A program made the position numbers and the translations under genes. From assembly GCF_018904615.1 (NCBI RefSeq), contig NZ_JADCNH010000001.1:225155-289154 (forward strand): a DNA stretch of 64,000 bases, in the 5' to 3' direction. Below the pieces are notes generated by a model, which was not told the origin of the DNA, searched no databases, and saw only the letters and a program-made list of their open reading frames with translations. This document shows, one piece after another, positions 24,073 through 31,772 of the stretch (positions are counted from its first letter, which is position 1; each line of letters begins with the position of its first letter). The stretch is from Verticiella alkaliphila (GTDB lineage: Bacteria; Pseudomonadota; Gammaproteobacteria; Burkholderiales; Burkholderiaceae_B).

Positions 24073-24687
24073 TTAACCGGGCGGATCGCGCACGATCGCG
24101 AGCATGGCCAGCCCGACGCCCAGCCCCGCCAAGACATCCACGAGGTGGTGCTGCCCGGTCGTGAGCGTCGACACGACGATGAGCCCGCACACACCCGACC
24201 AGGCCCACCGCCAGGCGCCCGCTGGCACTTGGCGGCGCAGGCCTGCCCACACGATCATCGCCACCGCCACATGCAGGGACGGCACGAGATTGTGCGGGCC
24301 ATCGAAGGCACGCAAGGCGACGTACAGTGGCGCCCATGGCATGCCGACTTCGGGTCGCGGCGATGCGAGTGCCGTCGGCCAGCACCAGAAGACCAGAAGG
24401 CACAGCGCGATGGCTGCCATCAGGCGCAGCGCCAGCCGATCGAGCCGCGCGCGCGTGGGCTGCAACAGACACGCCACCGGCACCAGCAGGTTCAGGCTCA
24501 GATACGGGATCAGTGTCCACGCCCAGAACGGGATGGTCGCATCCAGGGGCAGCAGCGGGCCAGGCACGGCGTGCGCCGCAGCGGCCGCGTTGGTGGCGCG
24601 ATAGCCGCCCACGAAGACGATGCCGATCAGCGCGACCCAGACAAGGGCGCGCCGCCAGGGGGCAGGTTCGACCGCGAGACGTGTCAT
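24073..24687 (-). CDS. PAP2-superfamily membrane phosphatase
   Basis: A 204-residue membrane protein with about five or six hydrophobic helices. The phosphatase motifs are NLVPSLHVAV (motif C2, P-S-x-H) and TTGQHHLVDVLAG (motif C3, with the H and D of the catalytic pair). This form resembles the inositolphosphotransferase/Aur1-Ipt1-like PAP2 group that acts on lipid phosphates. The start is ATG 24687. It is divergent from the azole-peptide biosynthesis genes with only 42 bases between start codons, so promoters must overlap; a functional link with that cluster is possible but unproven. Confidence 0.85.
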   Translation of the reverse strand: MTRLAVEPAPWRRALVWVALIGIVFVGGYRATNAAAAAHAVPGPLLPLDATIPFWAWTLIPYLSLNLLVPVACLLQPTRARLDRLALRLMAAIALCLLVFWCWPTALASPRPEVGMPWAPLYVALRAFDGPHNLVPSLHVAVAMIVWAGLRRQVPAGAWRWAWSGVCGLIVVSTLTTGQHHLVDVLAGLGVGLAMLAIVRDPPG

Positions 24688-24729
24688 CGTCGAGATGCCA
24701 GGGAGTGGGCAGGTATCATAGCGGCAGCC

Positions 24730-25554
24730 ATGGTCCAAGCTGCCCTCCCCCTCGTCCCTTCCCCGCACTGGGCCTTGTTCACCCAGGACGAGTTCCTGCT
24801 CGTCACGGGCGGAGCCGACGAGACCTATGTGGTCGACGAGGCCGTCCTGCCGACTGAGCGCACCGCTCTGCTCCAGGCCTGGACGCAGGGCCAGGTCGAG
24901 GAATCGATGGCGCCCGCCGCGGTGCGCCAGCTGCGCCGGCTCGGTGCCCTGATACCTCACGCGGCGGCCGCGCCGGCCCAGACCTGGAGCGTGCGCTGGC
25001 TGGACGAGCCGGACGCCGACCTCGCCGCGGCCTTGCAGGCGGACCTCCCTGGACTCGCATGGACGCCAGACGCAGAAGACGCCGATGTCCATCTGGTGGT
25101 GCGCCGCACGGGCGACTGGCAACAGGCCTTGCGCGCCTACGCCGCGCACGCGCTGCGCCGTCCGCATCTCTTCCTGGATCTTTCCCATCACCACACCCTG
25201 TGCATCGGGCCGTACGTGGTGCCGGGCGAGACAGCCTGCATCGCCTGCCTGGGCGCGCGCATCCGCCATCGCTGGGGGGATCCGCCCGTACCGCCACGCC
25301 CGCTGGCCGGTGCCGATGCGGGGCTTGCGGCCGGCCTGGTTCGTCAGCGGCTGTCGCGCGGTCGTGTCAGCGACGCGGCACCACCCCATGCCGGCTGGAT
25401 CGCCTTGCTCGAGACCTGCGTCACCCTGAACCTGGACACGCTCGTCACGGATCGCGCCCGGGTGTTCCGGTTGCCGTGGTGCCCAGTATGCGGCGATGCC
25501 TCGGGCGGAACGGGAGACGGCAGCGTGGCGCTACCTTGGGTCGCACCTCGCTGA
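24730..25554 (+). CDS. E1-like cyclodehydratase partner protein of a TOMM cluster (SagC/ocin-ThiF type)
   Basis: A 274-residue protein. The first 75 residues (HWALFTQDEFLLVTGGADETYVV, then QVEESMAPAAVRQLRRLGALI) look like the winged-helix leader-peptide-recognition part found in TOMM C proteins. The C-terminal half has two C-x2-C knuckles (Cys170/173 in ACIACLGARIRHRWG and Cys251/254 in WCPVCGD), the zinc tetrad of the bacteriocin cyclodehydratase (ThiF-like) family; the ATP site of true E1 enzymes is absent, as expected. Such proteins bind the precursor leader and present it to the YcaO enzyme. The next genes supply precursor, YcaO and dehydrogenase, which makes the assignment firm. Start ATG 24730 lacks a strong ribosome site. 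Confidence 0.88.
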   Translation: MVQAALPLVPSPHWALFTQDEFLLVTGGADETYVVDEAVLPTERTALLQAWTQGQVEESMAPAAVRQLRRLGALIPHAAAAPAQTWSVRWLDEPDADLAAALQADLPGLAWTPDAEDADVHLVVRRTGDWQQALRAYAAHALRRPHLFLDLSHHHTLCIGPYVVPGETACIACLGARIRHRWGDPPVPPRPLAGADAGLAAGLVRQRLSRGRVSDAAPPHAGWIALLETCVTLNLDTLVTDRARVFRLPWCPVCGDASGGTGDGSVALPWVAPR

Positions 25555-25608
25555 ACGCGCACCGCCCACGCGCTATCATGGCGGCTTCGCAGCCAGCGCC
25601 CAGTGTCC

Positions 25609-26220
25609 ATGTACCGACTCCCCGACGCGTTCGATACACGAGCCCGTGATGTAACGCTGGCGGCCGCCGGCGGCGGCTCCACCTCCACGACCTGCAGCAG
25701 CTGCTGCATCGTCTCGGCGATCGTGGGCACGGTGGTCCCTGCGCAGATGCTGGCAGGCGTACGCGGGCTCCACGCCGTGGATGACGACGCAAGCGACGGG
25801 GCTGCCGGGCGCCTTGGCAAGACCGAACCGGCCGGCGCTGCAGTCCCTGCCCAGGTGGACACGGACGTCGACATAGGCGTTGACGCCCCGTCGGCAGCCT
25901 CGTCGCCCGTCACCGGCGCCGGCACCGGGCATCCCCTCTCCGCGCCGGCGTCCGGCATGACACCCAGGCAGCAACGCCTGCTCGGCTTCTTCATGTTTCC
26001 GCTGACCATTCTGTGCGCCATTGCCTTTGGCGTGCTGAGTGGCGGCATCGGCGCGTTGCTCGCGCTGGTCGTGCCTTTCATCGTGTTCGCCAAAGTCTAT
26101 GAAAGCCATCGTCTGCCGGCGCGCGACGGGCTGATCCGCGCAGCCATCCTCACTGTCGGCATGTCGATCCTGCTCGTCATCGAAGTGGTGCTGTGGCTGA
26201 GCGTGATGGGCCTGTTCTGA
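25609..26220 (+). CDS. Streptolysin-S-like azole precursor fused to a membrane domain
   Basis: A 203-residue ORF lying between the cyclodehydratase genes. Residues 1-23 are a short leader ending in GGG; residues 24-33 are ten consecutive Ser/Thr/Cys (STSTTCSSCC), followed by IVSAIVG. Streptolysin S precursor SagA has the same plan: a 23-residue leader ending GG, a core of Cys/Thr, then FSIATG. Such residues are substrates for conversion to thiazoles and oxazoles. After a Gly/Ala/Asp-rich linker (residues 45-115), residues 117-203 form three hydrophobic helices with a short charged loop. Typical TOMM precursors are under 80 residues, so the fusion is odd; an internal ATG at 25957 could release the membrane part as an 87-residue protein. 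A GTG at 25603 is an alternative start. The 3' end overlaps the YcaO gene by 28 bases. Confidence 0.72.
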   Translation: MYRLPDAFDTRARDVTLAAAGGGSTSTTCSSCCIVSAIVGTVVPAQMLAGVRGLHAVDDDASDGAAGRLGKTEPAGAAVPAQVDTDVDIGVDAPSAASSPVTGAGTGHPLSAPASGMTPRQQRLLGFFMFPLTILCAIAFGVLSGGIGALLALVVPFIVFAKVYESHRLPARDGLIRAAILTVGMSILLVIEVVLWLSVMGLF

Positions 26221-27488
26221 TCGCGCCCGCGCTGTCGACGGCACTGCTCGATCGCGCGGCACATCCGCGCAGCGGCCTGGTGCCGGCCGTGCACGACGTG
26301 CCCATGCCGCCCAGCGACCTGCCGGGGCTGGCGAACGCGGCCGTGCCGGCGGATCCGGCGCAACCGTGGCAAACGGTGAGCGGCGCTGTCGGCATCACCA
26401 AGGCCGACGCCCGCACTGGCGCACTCGCTGAAGCGCTCGAACGGATCGCCGCCGCCCATGCCCGCTTTGCCGTGACGCCGCGCGCGGCCATCCCGCGAGA
26501 CGCCATCGTGGCCGACGGCCTGGACACGTTCTTCACGCCCGCGCAACGTGCCCAGCCAGACTTTCCCTGGCCAAGTGCGGCCGACCCCGCCGATGGCTTC
26601 GCCCAGGTCTATCGTCTGCGGGACAACGCCGGCTTCTGGGCGGCGCAGGAATGGGTAGGCCTCGGGCCGCGCCAAGGCGAGCCCCGCATGCCGTCCACGT
26701 CCAGCGGCCTGGCCGCCCATCGGGACGCCGCGGGCGGCCCCTGGCTTGCGCTGCTGCGGGCGGCCGAAGAGGTGCTCGAACGCGACGCGCTCACGGTGAC
26801 TTGGTTGCACGGCCTGGGCGGACGCGAAGTGCCGCTGCCCGCCGCGTGGGCCGACGCCGTCGCCGCGCGTGGCGGCCATCTGCATGCCTTCGACCTCACC
26901 CAGGCCTGGAACCCACACCCGGTCATCGCCGTGGCGGGCGGCCTCCCGCAGGAAGGCGCGATGCGGCATGGCCTGGGTGTGGCCTGCCGAGCCGATCCGG
27001 CACACGCGCTGGACAAGGCCATGGCGGAGTGGCGGCAATCGATCGCCTTTGCCGGCCACCTGCGCCGCACGCGGGCCAGCGCGTTGCCCACCACACCCGC
27101 GGCACTGCGGCGATTCGAGGAGCATGCAGCCTTCTACACGATGCGGCCGGACCTCTGGGGCGAGACGCCCCTGATCCGACATCGCACGCCGGCTCACCTG
27201 CCCGCGCACGCTGCCGCGGTCCATGACGGCCCTGCGCCGCAGCTGCACGCACTCGTCCAGCACCTGGCGAGCGCCGGCATCGATCTCTACTATCGCGAAC
27301 TCACCCCGCCTGACGTGGCCGAGACCGGGCTGCGCGTAATGCGCGTCATCGCCCCGCGCCTGGCGAGTCTGCATGCGGATGAACGCGCGCCCTTTCTCGG
27401 CGGCAGCTGCGCGCAGGCAGGCTGGCGCTACCCGGGTGCTGTGGCCCGCACGCCGTTTCCCAACCCGCTGCCGCATCCGCTGGGCTGA
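26193..27488 (+). CDS. YcaO-domain azoline-forming cyclodehydratase (SagD-like)
   Basis: A 431-residue YcaO enzyme. Conserved features include SGAVGITKADARTGALAEALER (YcaO nucleotide-binding region with the E-x2-E type glutamates), LLRAAEEVLERDALTVTW, GVACRADPAHALDKAMAEW and the end PFPNPLPHPLG. A C-terminal Pro-x-Pro-x-Pro tail is known to be needed for catalysis in azoline-forming YcaO proteins, and it is present. The enzyme uses ATP to cyclise Cys/Ser/Thr of a leader-bearing peptide to azolines. Start GTG 26193 overlaps the precursor gene by 28 bases, implying translational coupling. The dehydrogenase gene follows after four bases. Confidence 0.92.
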   Translation: MAERDGPVLIAPALSTALLDRAAHPRSGLVPAVHDVPMPPSDLPGLANAAVPADPAQPWQTVSGAVGITKADARTGALAEALERIAAAHARFAVTPRAAIPRDAIVADGLDTFFTPAQRAQPDFPWPSAADPADGFAQVYRLRDNAGFWAAQEWVGLGPRQGEPRMPSTSSGLAAHRDAAGGPWLALLRAAEEVLERDALTVTWLHGLGGREVPLPAAWADAVAARGGHLHAFDLTQAWNPHPVIAVAGGLPQEGAMRHGLGVACRADPAHALDKAMAEWRQSIAFAGHLRRTRASALPTTPAALRRFEEHAAFYTMRPDLWGETPLIRHRTPAHLPAHAAAVHDGPAPQLHALVQHLASAGIDLYYRELTPPDVAETGLRVMRVIAPRLASLHADERAPFLGGSCAQAGWRYPGAVARTPFPNPLPHPLG

Positions 27489-27492
27489 CCGC

Positions 27493-28251
27493 ATGACTGA
27501 CTTGCCACCGGAAGATCCCGCCCCAGCCTTTCGGCTGTTCTGGGACAACAGCAGCCTCACGCCCGCGCGCGCCCTGCGACTGGCCGAGGCCATCAGTATG
27601 GACGCCATGCAGGCCGCGCCACCGCCTCGCCCTCTCTACGGGACTGCCGCCCAACGGCTGCCAGCACCGGATTCGCCGCTCACCGCGCTGTGGCGCGAGC
27701 GCCATAGCGAACGCCGCTTCGGCGCAACACCGCTCACCGCCGCCGGGCTGGGCAATCTGCTGTCCCCCCTCGCGAGCCGGGCCGCGATCACGCCCGGCGA
27801 GCGTGGCCGGCTGCTGCCCTCCGGCGGCGCCAAGTATCCGGTGCTGACCTATGCGGCCGTGCTGAACGTGGCCGACGCACCGGCGCTCCAGGGCAAGCTC
27901 GCCTGGTACGATCCGGAGCATCATGGGCTGGTGCCGCTTGGCGCGCTGCCGCCCTGGCAGGCGCTCGCCGCGTCGCTGGGCGTGGACTGGGCCGGGCCGC
28001 CGGCGCTCGTGCTCTTCTTCGTTGTGCAGGCGCAAGGCACGCTCGCCAAATACGGCGAGCGCGGCGGGCGCTTCGTCCTCATCGAGACTGGCACGGCGCT
28101 GGCGGCGGTCACGCTGGAAGCCACCCGCCAGGGGCTGGCCGGCGTCCCGGTGGCCTCGTTCGAGGACGGCGCGCTCCTCGCGCTCTGCGGGTTGGCCCCT
28201 GCCACGCACGGCCTCGCCCTGGCGGCCGCTTTCGGCCCGGCGCCGGGCTGA
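27493..28251 (+). CDS. SagB-type FMN dehydrogenase
   Basis: A 252-residue nitroreductase-fold protein of the SagB/McbC family. Family hallmarks are WRERHSERRFGATPLTAAGLGNLL, LLPSGGAKYPVLTYAAVLNV (the SGG-x-YP segment containing the catalytic Lys/Tyr region) and RFVLIETGTALAAVTLEATRQG, LAGVPVASFED. It oxidises azolines to azoles with FMN. The four-base gap after the YcaO gene shows it belongs to the same transcript. It is the last biosynthetic gene; no dedicated ABC exporter or CaaX-type protease lies next to it. Confidence 0.92.
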   Translation: MTDLPPEDPAPAFRLFWDNSSLTPARALRLAEAISMDAMQAAPPPRPLYGTAAQRLPAPDSPLTALWRERHSERRFGATPLTAAGLGNLLSPLASRAAITPGERGRLLPSGGAKYPVLTYAAVLNVADAPALQGKLAWYDPEHHGLVPLGALPPWQALAASLGVDWAGPPALVLFFVVQAQGTLAKYGERGGRFVLIETGTALAAVTLEATRQGLAGVPVASFEDGALLALCGLAPATHGLALAAAFGPAPG

Positions 28252-28301
28252 CCCGCCCCTCGCCTATACTGGCGCCCCTTGTCCGACCCGGGAGAATCGC
28301 T

Positions 28302-28874
28302 GTGAAGTTCAAGATGGCCCAGAACTCCGTGTTCGCCGTGCTGTTGCGCTCGCCGTGGTGGATGAGCGCTCTGGTGGCGGGCGTGCTGCTGCTCTTTGCC
28401 AAGGTCGTGCCCCAGCCGGCGCTGTCGGTCTTTCTGCTCTTTGCTGCCGTGCCTTTCGTCGTCATCGCTGGCATTTCGGGGTGGAAGCGGCGTCATCATC
28501 CCTCGGATGCCCGGGTGCAGGCGGTCACGGACGCCGTGCGCGGGATGAGCTGGAAGACCTTCGGCGACGAGATGGCCCGCGGGTTTCGCGAGGATGGTTG
28601 CGGTGTGACCCGTGTGCCGAACGGTCCCGTGGACTTCTCCCTGATCCGAAGTGGCCGGGTTGCCCTGGTGAGTGCACGCCGTTGGAAGGCGACGCAGGTG
28701 GGCGTGCCGGCGCTACGCGAGCTGGCCGCCGCGTGTGACGCCGAAGGCGCCCACGAAGGCATCTTCGTCACGATTGGCGACATCACCGACCAGGCAGCGG
28801 CATACGCGCGCGAGCACCGGATCCAGTTCCTCACCGCACCGGAGATGGCCAGGCTCATGCGCTGGTTGCACTGA
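28302..28874 (+). CDS. Membrane-anchored Mrr-like restriction endonuclease-fold protein
   Basis: A 190-residue protein with two N-terminal hydrophobic segments (SALVAGVLLLFAKVV and FLLFAAVPFVVIAGISGW) and a C-terminal domain resembling Mrr_cat: MSWKTFGDEMARGFREDGCGV, VDFSLIRSGRVALVSARRWK (D then A-R-R-x-K, where a canonical Mrr has Q-x-K) and HEGIFVTIGDITDQAAAYA. The family binds or cleaves modified DNA, but many membrane-linked members have unknown roles. The GTG start at 28302 follows GGGAGAATC. It is 50 bases after the SagB gene with its own weak promoter-like region; whether it belongs to the azole cluster is open. Confidence 0.75.
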   Translation: MKFKMAQNSVFAVLLRSPWWMSALVAGVLLLFAKVVPQPALSVFLLFAAVPFVVIAGISGWKRRHHPSDARVQAVTDAVRGMSWKTFGDEMARGFREDGCGVTRVPNGPVDFSLIRSGRVALVSARRWKATQVGVPALRELAAACDAEGAHEGIFVTIGDITDQAAAYAREHRIQFLTAPEMARLMRWLH

Positions 28875-28935
28875 ACCCGCCCGGCGCAGCGACGAGCGCG
28901 AAGCGCTGCGACGGGCGGCGGCATTGCGTCGCAGA

Positions 28936-28959
28936 ATTGCAATGTTATTACATTACAAT
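28936..28959. promoter_or_regulatory. Operator-like inverted repeat before the DUF1624 gene
   Basis: ATTGCAATGT-TATT-ACATTACAAT: ten-base arms with one mismatch around a four-base centre, in an AT-rich island of an otherwise GC-rich region, 27 bases before the start codon. It has the form of a TetR- or MarR-type operator. No regulator gene is adjacent. Confidence 0.5.
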
Positions 28960-28985
28960 ACTGCGTTTTCATCCGGCGCTCGGCC

Positions 28986-30140
28986 ATGTCATCCCCACCC
29001 CCCTCGTCCCGCCTTGTCAGCATTGACGCGCTGCGCGGTCTGGTCATGCTCATCATGCTGCTCGACCACGTGCGCGAAACCTTCTACCTGCACTACCAAG
29101 TCGGCGATCCGATGGACGTGGCAAGCACGTCCCCGGAACTCTTCTTCAGCCGGCTGGCGGCGCACGTCTGCGCGCCAGTCTTCATTTTTCTGACGGGTCT
29201 GTCTGCCTGGCTGTATGGTCAGAAGACGAGCCGAAGCGATACGAGCCGCTTCCTGCTCACGCGAGGATTCTTCCTCGTGGTGCTCGAAGTCACGCTGGTG
29301 AACTTCGCCTGGACATTCCAGTTTCCCCCGACTGTCGTCTATCTGCAGGTGATCTGGGTCATCGGGCTCAGCATGATCGCGCTTGCCGCCCTGATCTGGC
29401 TGCCGCGTCCGGTGCTCGCGTTGATCGGGATCGCGCTGGTGGCCGGCCACAATCTGCTGGACGCCGTACACGTCGCGCCCGGCTCAGCGCTGCACGTGCC
29501 GTGGGCGATCCTGCACGACCGCGGCTGGATCGAGGTGAGCGACACGCTCCGGCTGCGCACCTCCTATCCGTGGCTGCCATGGATCGGCGTGATCGCACTC
29601 GGCTACGCGATCGGCCCGTGGTTCGGCGCCGGCACGAACGCCCTCGCGCGGCAACGCCGCCTGCTGGCCCTGGGTGCCGCATCGCTCCTGACCTTCGGCG
29701 TGCTGCGCGGGTTCAACGCCTACGGCCAGGCGCAGCCCTGGACGCCGGGCGACACCGCGCTGCAGAGCGTGATGAGCTTTCTGAACATCACCAAGTACCC
29801 GCCCTCGCTCTTCTTCCTGCTCGTCACGCTCGGCCTGGGGCTGTGGCTGCTCGCGCTGCTCGAACGCGCGCCCGCGCAGGCGCGCTGGCTCCACGCCTTG
29901 CGCGGCTACGGCGGCGCGCCCATGTTCTTCTACCTGCTCCATCTCTACGTGCTCAAGCTGCTCTATCTCGGCGCGGTGGCGATCTGGGGCCTGAACCAGG
30001 GCACGTACTTCGGCTTCTCGTCGATGGCCGGCATCTGGCTTTGCACCCTGTTGCTGGCTGTCGCGCTCTACCCACCCGTGCGCGCGTTTGCCGCCCTCAA
30101 GGCACGCCGGCGCGACATCACCTGGCTGAAATACCTGTGA
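28986..30140 (+). CDS. DUF1624/YeiB-like multipass acyltransferase-fold membrane protein
   Basis: A 384-residue inner-membrane protein with about ten helices. It opens with RLVSIDALRGLVMLIMLLDHVRE, the DUF1624 (heparan-alpha-glucosaminide acetyltransferase-like) signature in which the Asp and His are candidate catalytic residues, and ends with GGAPMFFYLLHLYVLKLLY, a conserved acyltransferase-superfamily helix. The probable role is acetyl transfer to an envelope sugar, but the substrate is unknown. Its TGA overlaps the porin ATG (TGATG at 30140), so the two are translated together; the inverted repeat at 28936-28959 probably controls both. Confidence 0.85.
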   Translation: MSSPPPSSRLVSIDALRGLVMLIMLLDHVRETFYLHYQVGDPMDVASTSPELFFSRLAAHVCAPVFIFLTGLSAWLYGQKTSRSDTSRFLLTRGFFLVVLEVTLVNFAWTFQFPPTVVYLQVIWVIGLSMIALAALIWLPRPVLALIGIALVAGHNLLDAVHVAPGSALHVPWAILHDRGWIEVSDTLRLRTSYPWLPWIGVIALGYAIGPWFGAGTNALARQRRLLALGAASLLTFGVLRGFNAYGQAQPWTPGDTALQSVMSFLNITKYPPSLFFLLVTLGLGLWLLALLERAPAQARWLHALRGYGGAPMFFYLLHLYVLKLLYLGAVAIWGLNQGTYFGFSSMAGIWLCTLLLAVALYPPVRAFAALKARRRDITWLKYL

Positions 30141-31225
30141 TGCGCCGCACCCTCGGGCCGCTCAAGGCTTTCGCCCTGTGCGTCCTGCTCCCGGCCGGCG
30201 CAGCCGCCCAAGACGCAGTCACGCTCTATGGTGTCGTCGACGTCGGCGTAGCGCTCGAGCGTGCCACCGACACGCCCCGCACCGTGAGCCTGGCGAGCGG
30301 CACGCAGTCGGGCTCGCGCTGGGGCCTGCGCGCACAGCATGCGCTGGGCAGCGGCGTGCGCGCGAATCTCCAGCTGGAAGGCGGATTCGTCGCGGGCACG
30401 GGACGCGCCGCACAAGGCGGCAGGGCCTTCGGCCGGGCAGCCTGGATGGGGTTGTCCGCACCAGCTGGCGAGTTCCGTCTGGGCCGGCAGGCGTCGCCAG
30501 CATCCGGTGCGCTGAGCGCCTTCGATCCATTCCAAGCGTCATACCTGATGGCCGGCGCCCAGACCGCACTGCTCTCCTACGCCACCCATCGGCTGGACAA
30601 CGCGCTGGTGCTGAGCACGCCGGCGTCCGCCCCATGGCAGGCCAGCGTGGGCTACAGCCGTGCGGCGCGCGACGACGGAGCGCAGGCGGGTGCACGCGTC
30701 TGGAGCGCAGCCTTGACCGCCACGGCCGGCCCCTGGGCCGCGGCACTCACAGGCGAGCGAGCCACCTGGCAGACGGGGACGGCCAATGAGCTCGCCATGC
30801 GCGCCGCTGGCGACGCGGCATCGCCCTCGGCGGTGACGCTGGCCACCCGATGGACAGGCAAGACCGCCACGATCACGGCAGCAGCCGCCTGGTTGAGACA
30901 CGGCGCACTGGTGCCAGAGGCGCCCTCGCCGGGCCAATACGCACAGTTTCCCGGCAGCACGGTGCTCGGCCTGATGCTCGGTGCAGACATGGCGCTTGGG
31001 CCCGGGCGCATCATGACGTCGTGGCAGGCCAGCCTGCCGCGCGGCACCGGCAGCCTGGCACGCCGCGATGCCACGCATCGTCAGCACGTCGTCTCGGCAG
31101 GCTACGCCTACCCCCTGTCCGCGCGCACCGGGGTATATGGCGTGGTGTCACATGCGCGCGGCAGCTGGTGGGACGCCGGCTGGCATGCCACCCAGGCGGC
31201 CATCGGCTGGCGTCACCGGTTCTGA
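30140..31225 (+). CDS. Gram-negative outer-membrane porin
   Basis: A 361-residue beta-barrel with a signal peptide (MRRTLGPLKAFALCVLLPAGAAAQ) followed by DAVTLYGVVDVGVALE, the standard start of betaproteobacterial OmpC-like trimeric porins. GSRWGLRAQHALGSGVRANLQLEG is the conserved first hairpin pair; the protein ends IGWRHRF with the C-terminal Phe needed for BAM recognition. It is more Ala-rich and lacks some of the usual strands' aromatic residues. It is coupled by a one-base overlap to the DUF1624 gene, an unusual partnership that suggests envelope modification and permeability changing together. Confidence 0.88.
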   Translation: MRRTLGPLKAFALCVLLPAGAAAQDAVTLYGVVDVGVALERATDTPRTVSLASGTQSGSRWGLRAQHALGSGVRANLQLEGGFVAGTGRAAQGGRAFGRAAWMGLSAPAGEFRLGRQASPASGALSAFDPFQASYLMAGAQTALLSYATHRLDNALVLSTPASAPWQASVGYSRAARDDGAQAGARVWSAALTATAGPWAAALTGERATWQTGTANELAMRAAGDAASPSAVTLATRWTGKTATITAAAAWLRHGALVPEAPSPGQYAQFPGSTVLGLMLGADMALGPGRIMTSWQASLPRGTGSLARRDATHRQHVVSAGYAYPLSARTGVYGVVSHARGSWWDAGWHATQAAIGWRHRF

Positions 31226-31318
31226 GCGGCGGCTGTGCCGCAGCGGCAGTCTGCACAAACCGGCGCGCGAAGCGCACAATGAACGCGCGTGATCCCACGT
31301 TCATCCGAGGAGGATGTC

Positions 31319-31693
31319 ATGAAGCGCGTTCGTCTGACCCTGTTGGCCGCTGCCCTCGCTCTCGCGGGCCACGCGGCCTATGCCGCCGTCCCCGCCAAGG
31401 CGGCGGGCGGCATGCTTGTCGATGCCGATGGCATGACGCTCTATACGTTCGACAAGGACGTTGCCAACAGCGGCAAGAGCACCTGCAACGGCCCCTGCGC
31501 GGATCTGTGGCCGCCTTTGGCTGCCAGCGCCACGGCAGCGCCGGAAGGCGACTACACCGTGGTCACCCGCGACGACGGTACCAAGCAGTGGGCCCACAAG
31601 GGCCTGCCGCTGTATCGCTACAAATCCGACGCCAAGCCTGGCGACAAGACGGGCGACGGCTTCAAGAGCGTCTGGCACGTCGTCAAACCCTGA
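31319..31693 (+). CDS. Secreted COG4315-type protein with Yx(FWY)xxD repeats
   Basis: A 124-residue exported protein with a cleavable signal (LTLLAAALALAGHAAYA) and two degenerate repeats: GMLVDADGMTLYTFDKD and WAHKGLPLYRYKSDAKPGD, with CNGPCADLWPPL between them. These match the predicted 'lipoprotein with Yx(FWY)xxD motif' family, whose function is not known. The two Cys in CNGPC may form a disulfide. Start ATG 31319 is backed by GAGGAGGA. It stands alone, converging on the phospholipid operon. Confidence 0.88.
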   Translation: MKRVRLTLLAAALALAGHAAYAAVPAKAAGGMLVDADGMTLYTFDKDVANSGKSTCNGPCADLWPPLAASATAAPEGDYTVVTRDDGTKQWAHKGLPLYRYKSDAKPGDKTGDGFKSVWHVVKP

Positions 31694-31733
31694 GCGCTCG
31701 GCTCGGGGTGCCGGGGGCGCTGCCCCGCGGCCT

Positions 31734-31763
31734 CGGCGATCCGGCACCTGCGCCGGATCGCCG
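31734..31763. terminator. Strong hairpin between convergent genes
   Basis: CGGCGATCCGGC-ACCTGC-GCCGGATCGCCG: a perfect 12-base stem in the 79-base gap between the gene ending at 31693 and the convergent gene ending at 31773. There is no T tract on either side, so it is a stem-loop that could act as a bidirectional stabiliser or Rho-assisted terminator. Confidence 0.55.
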
Positions 31764-31772
31764 CTTGCCCGC

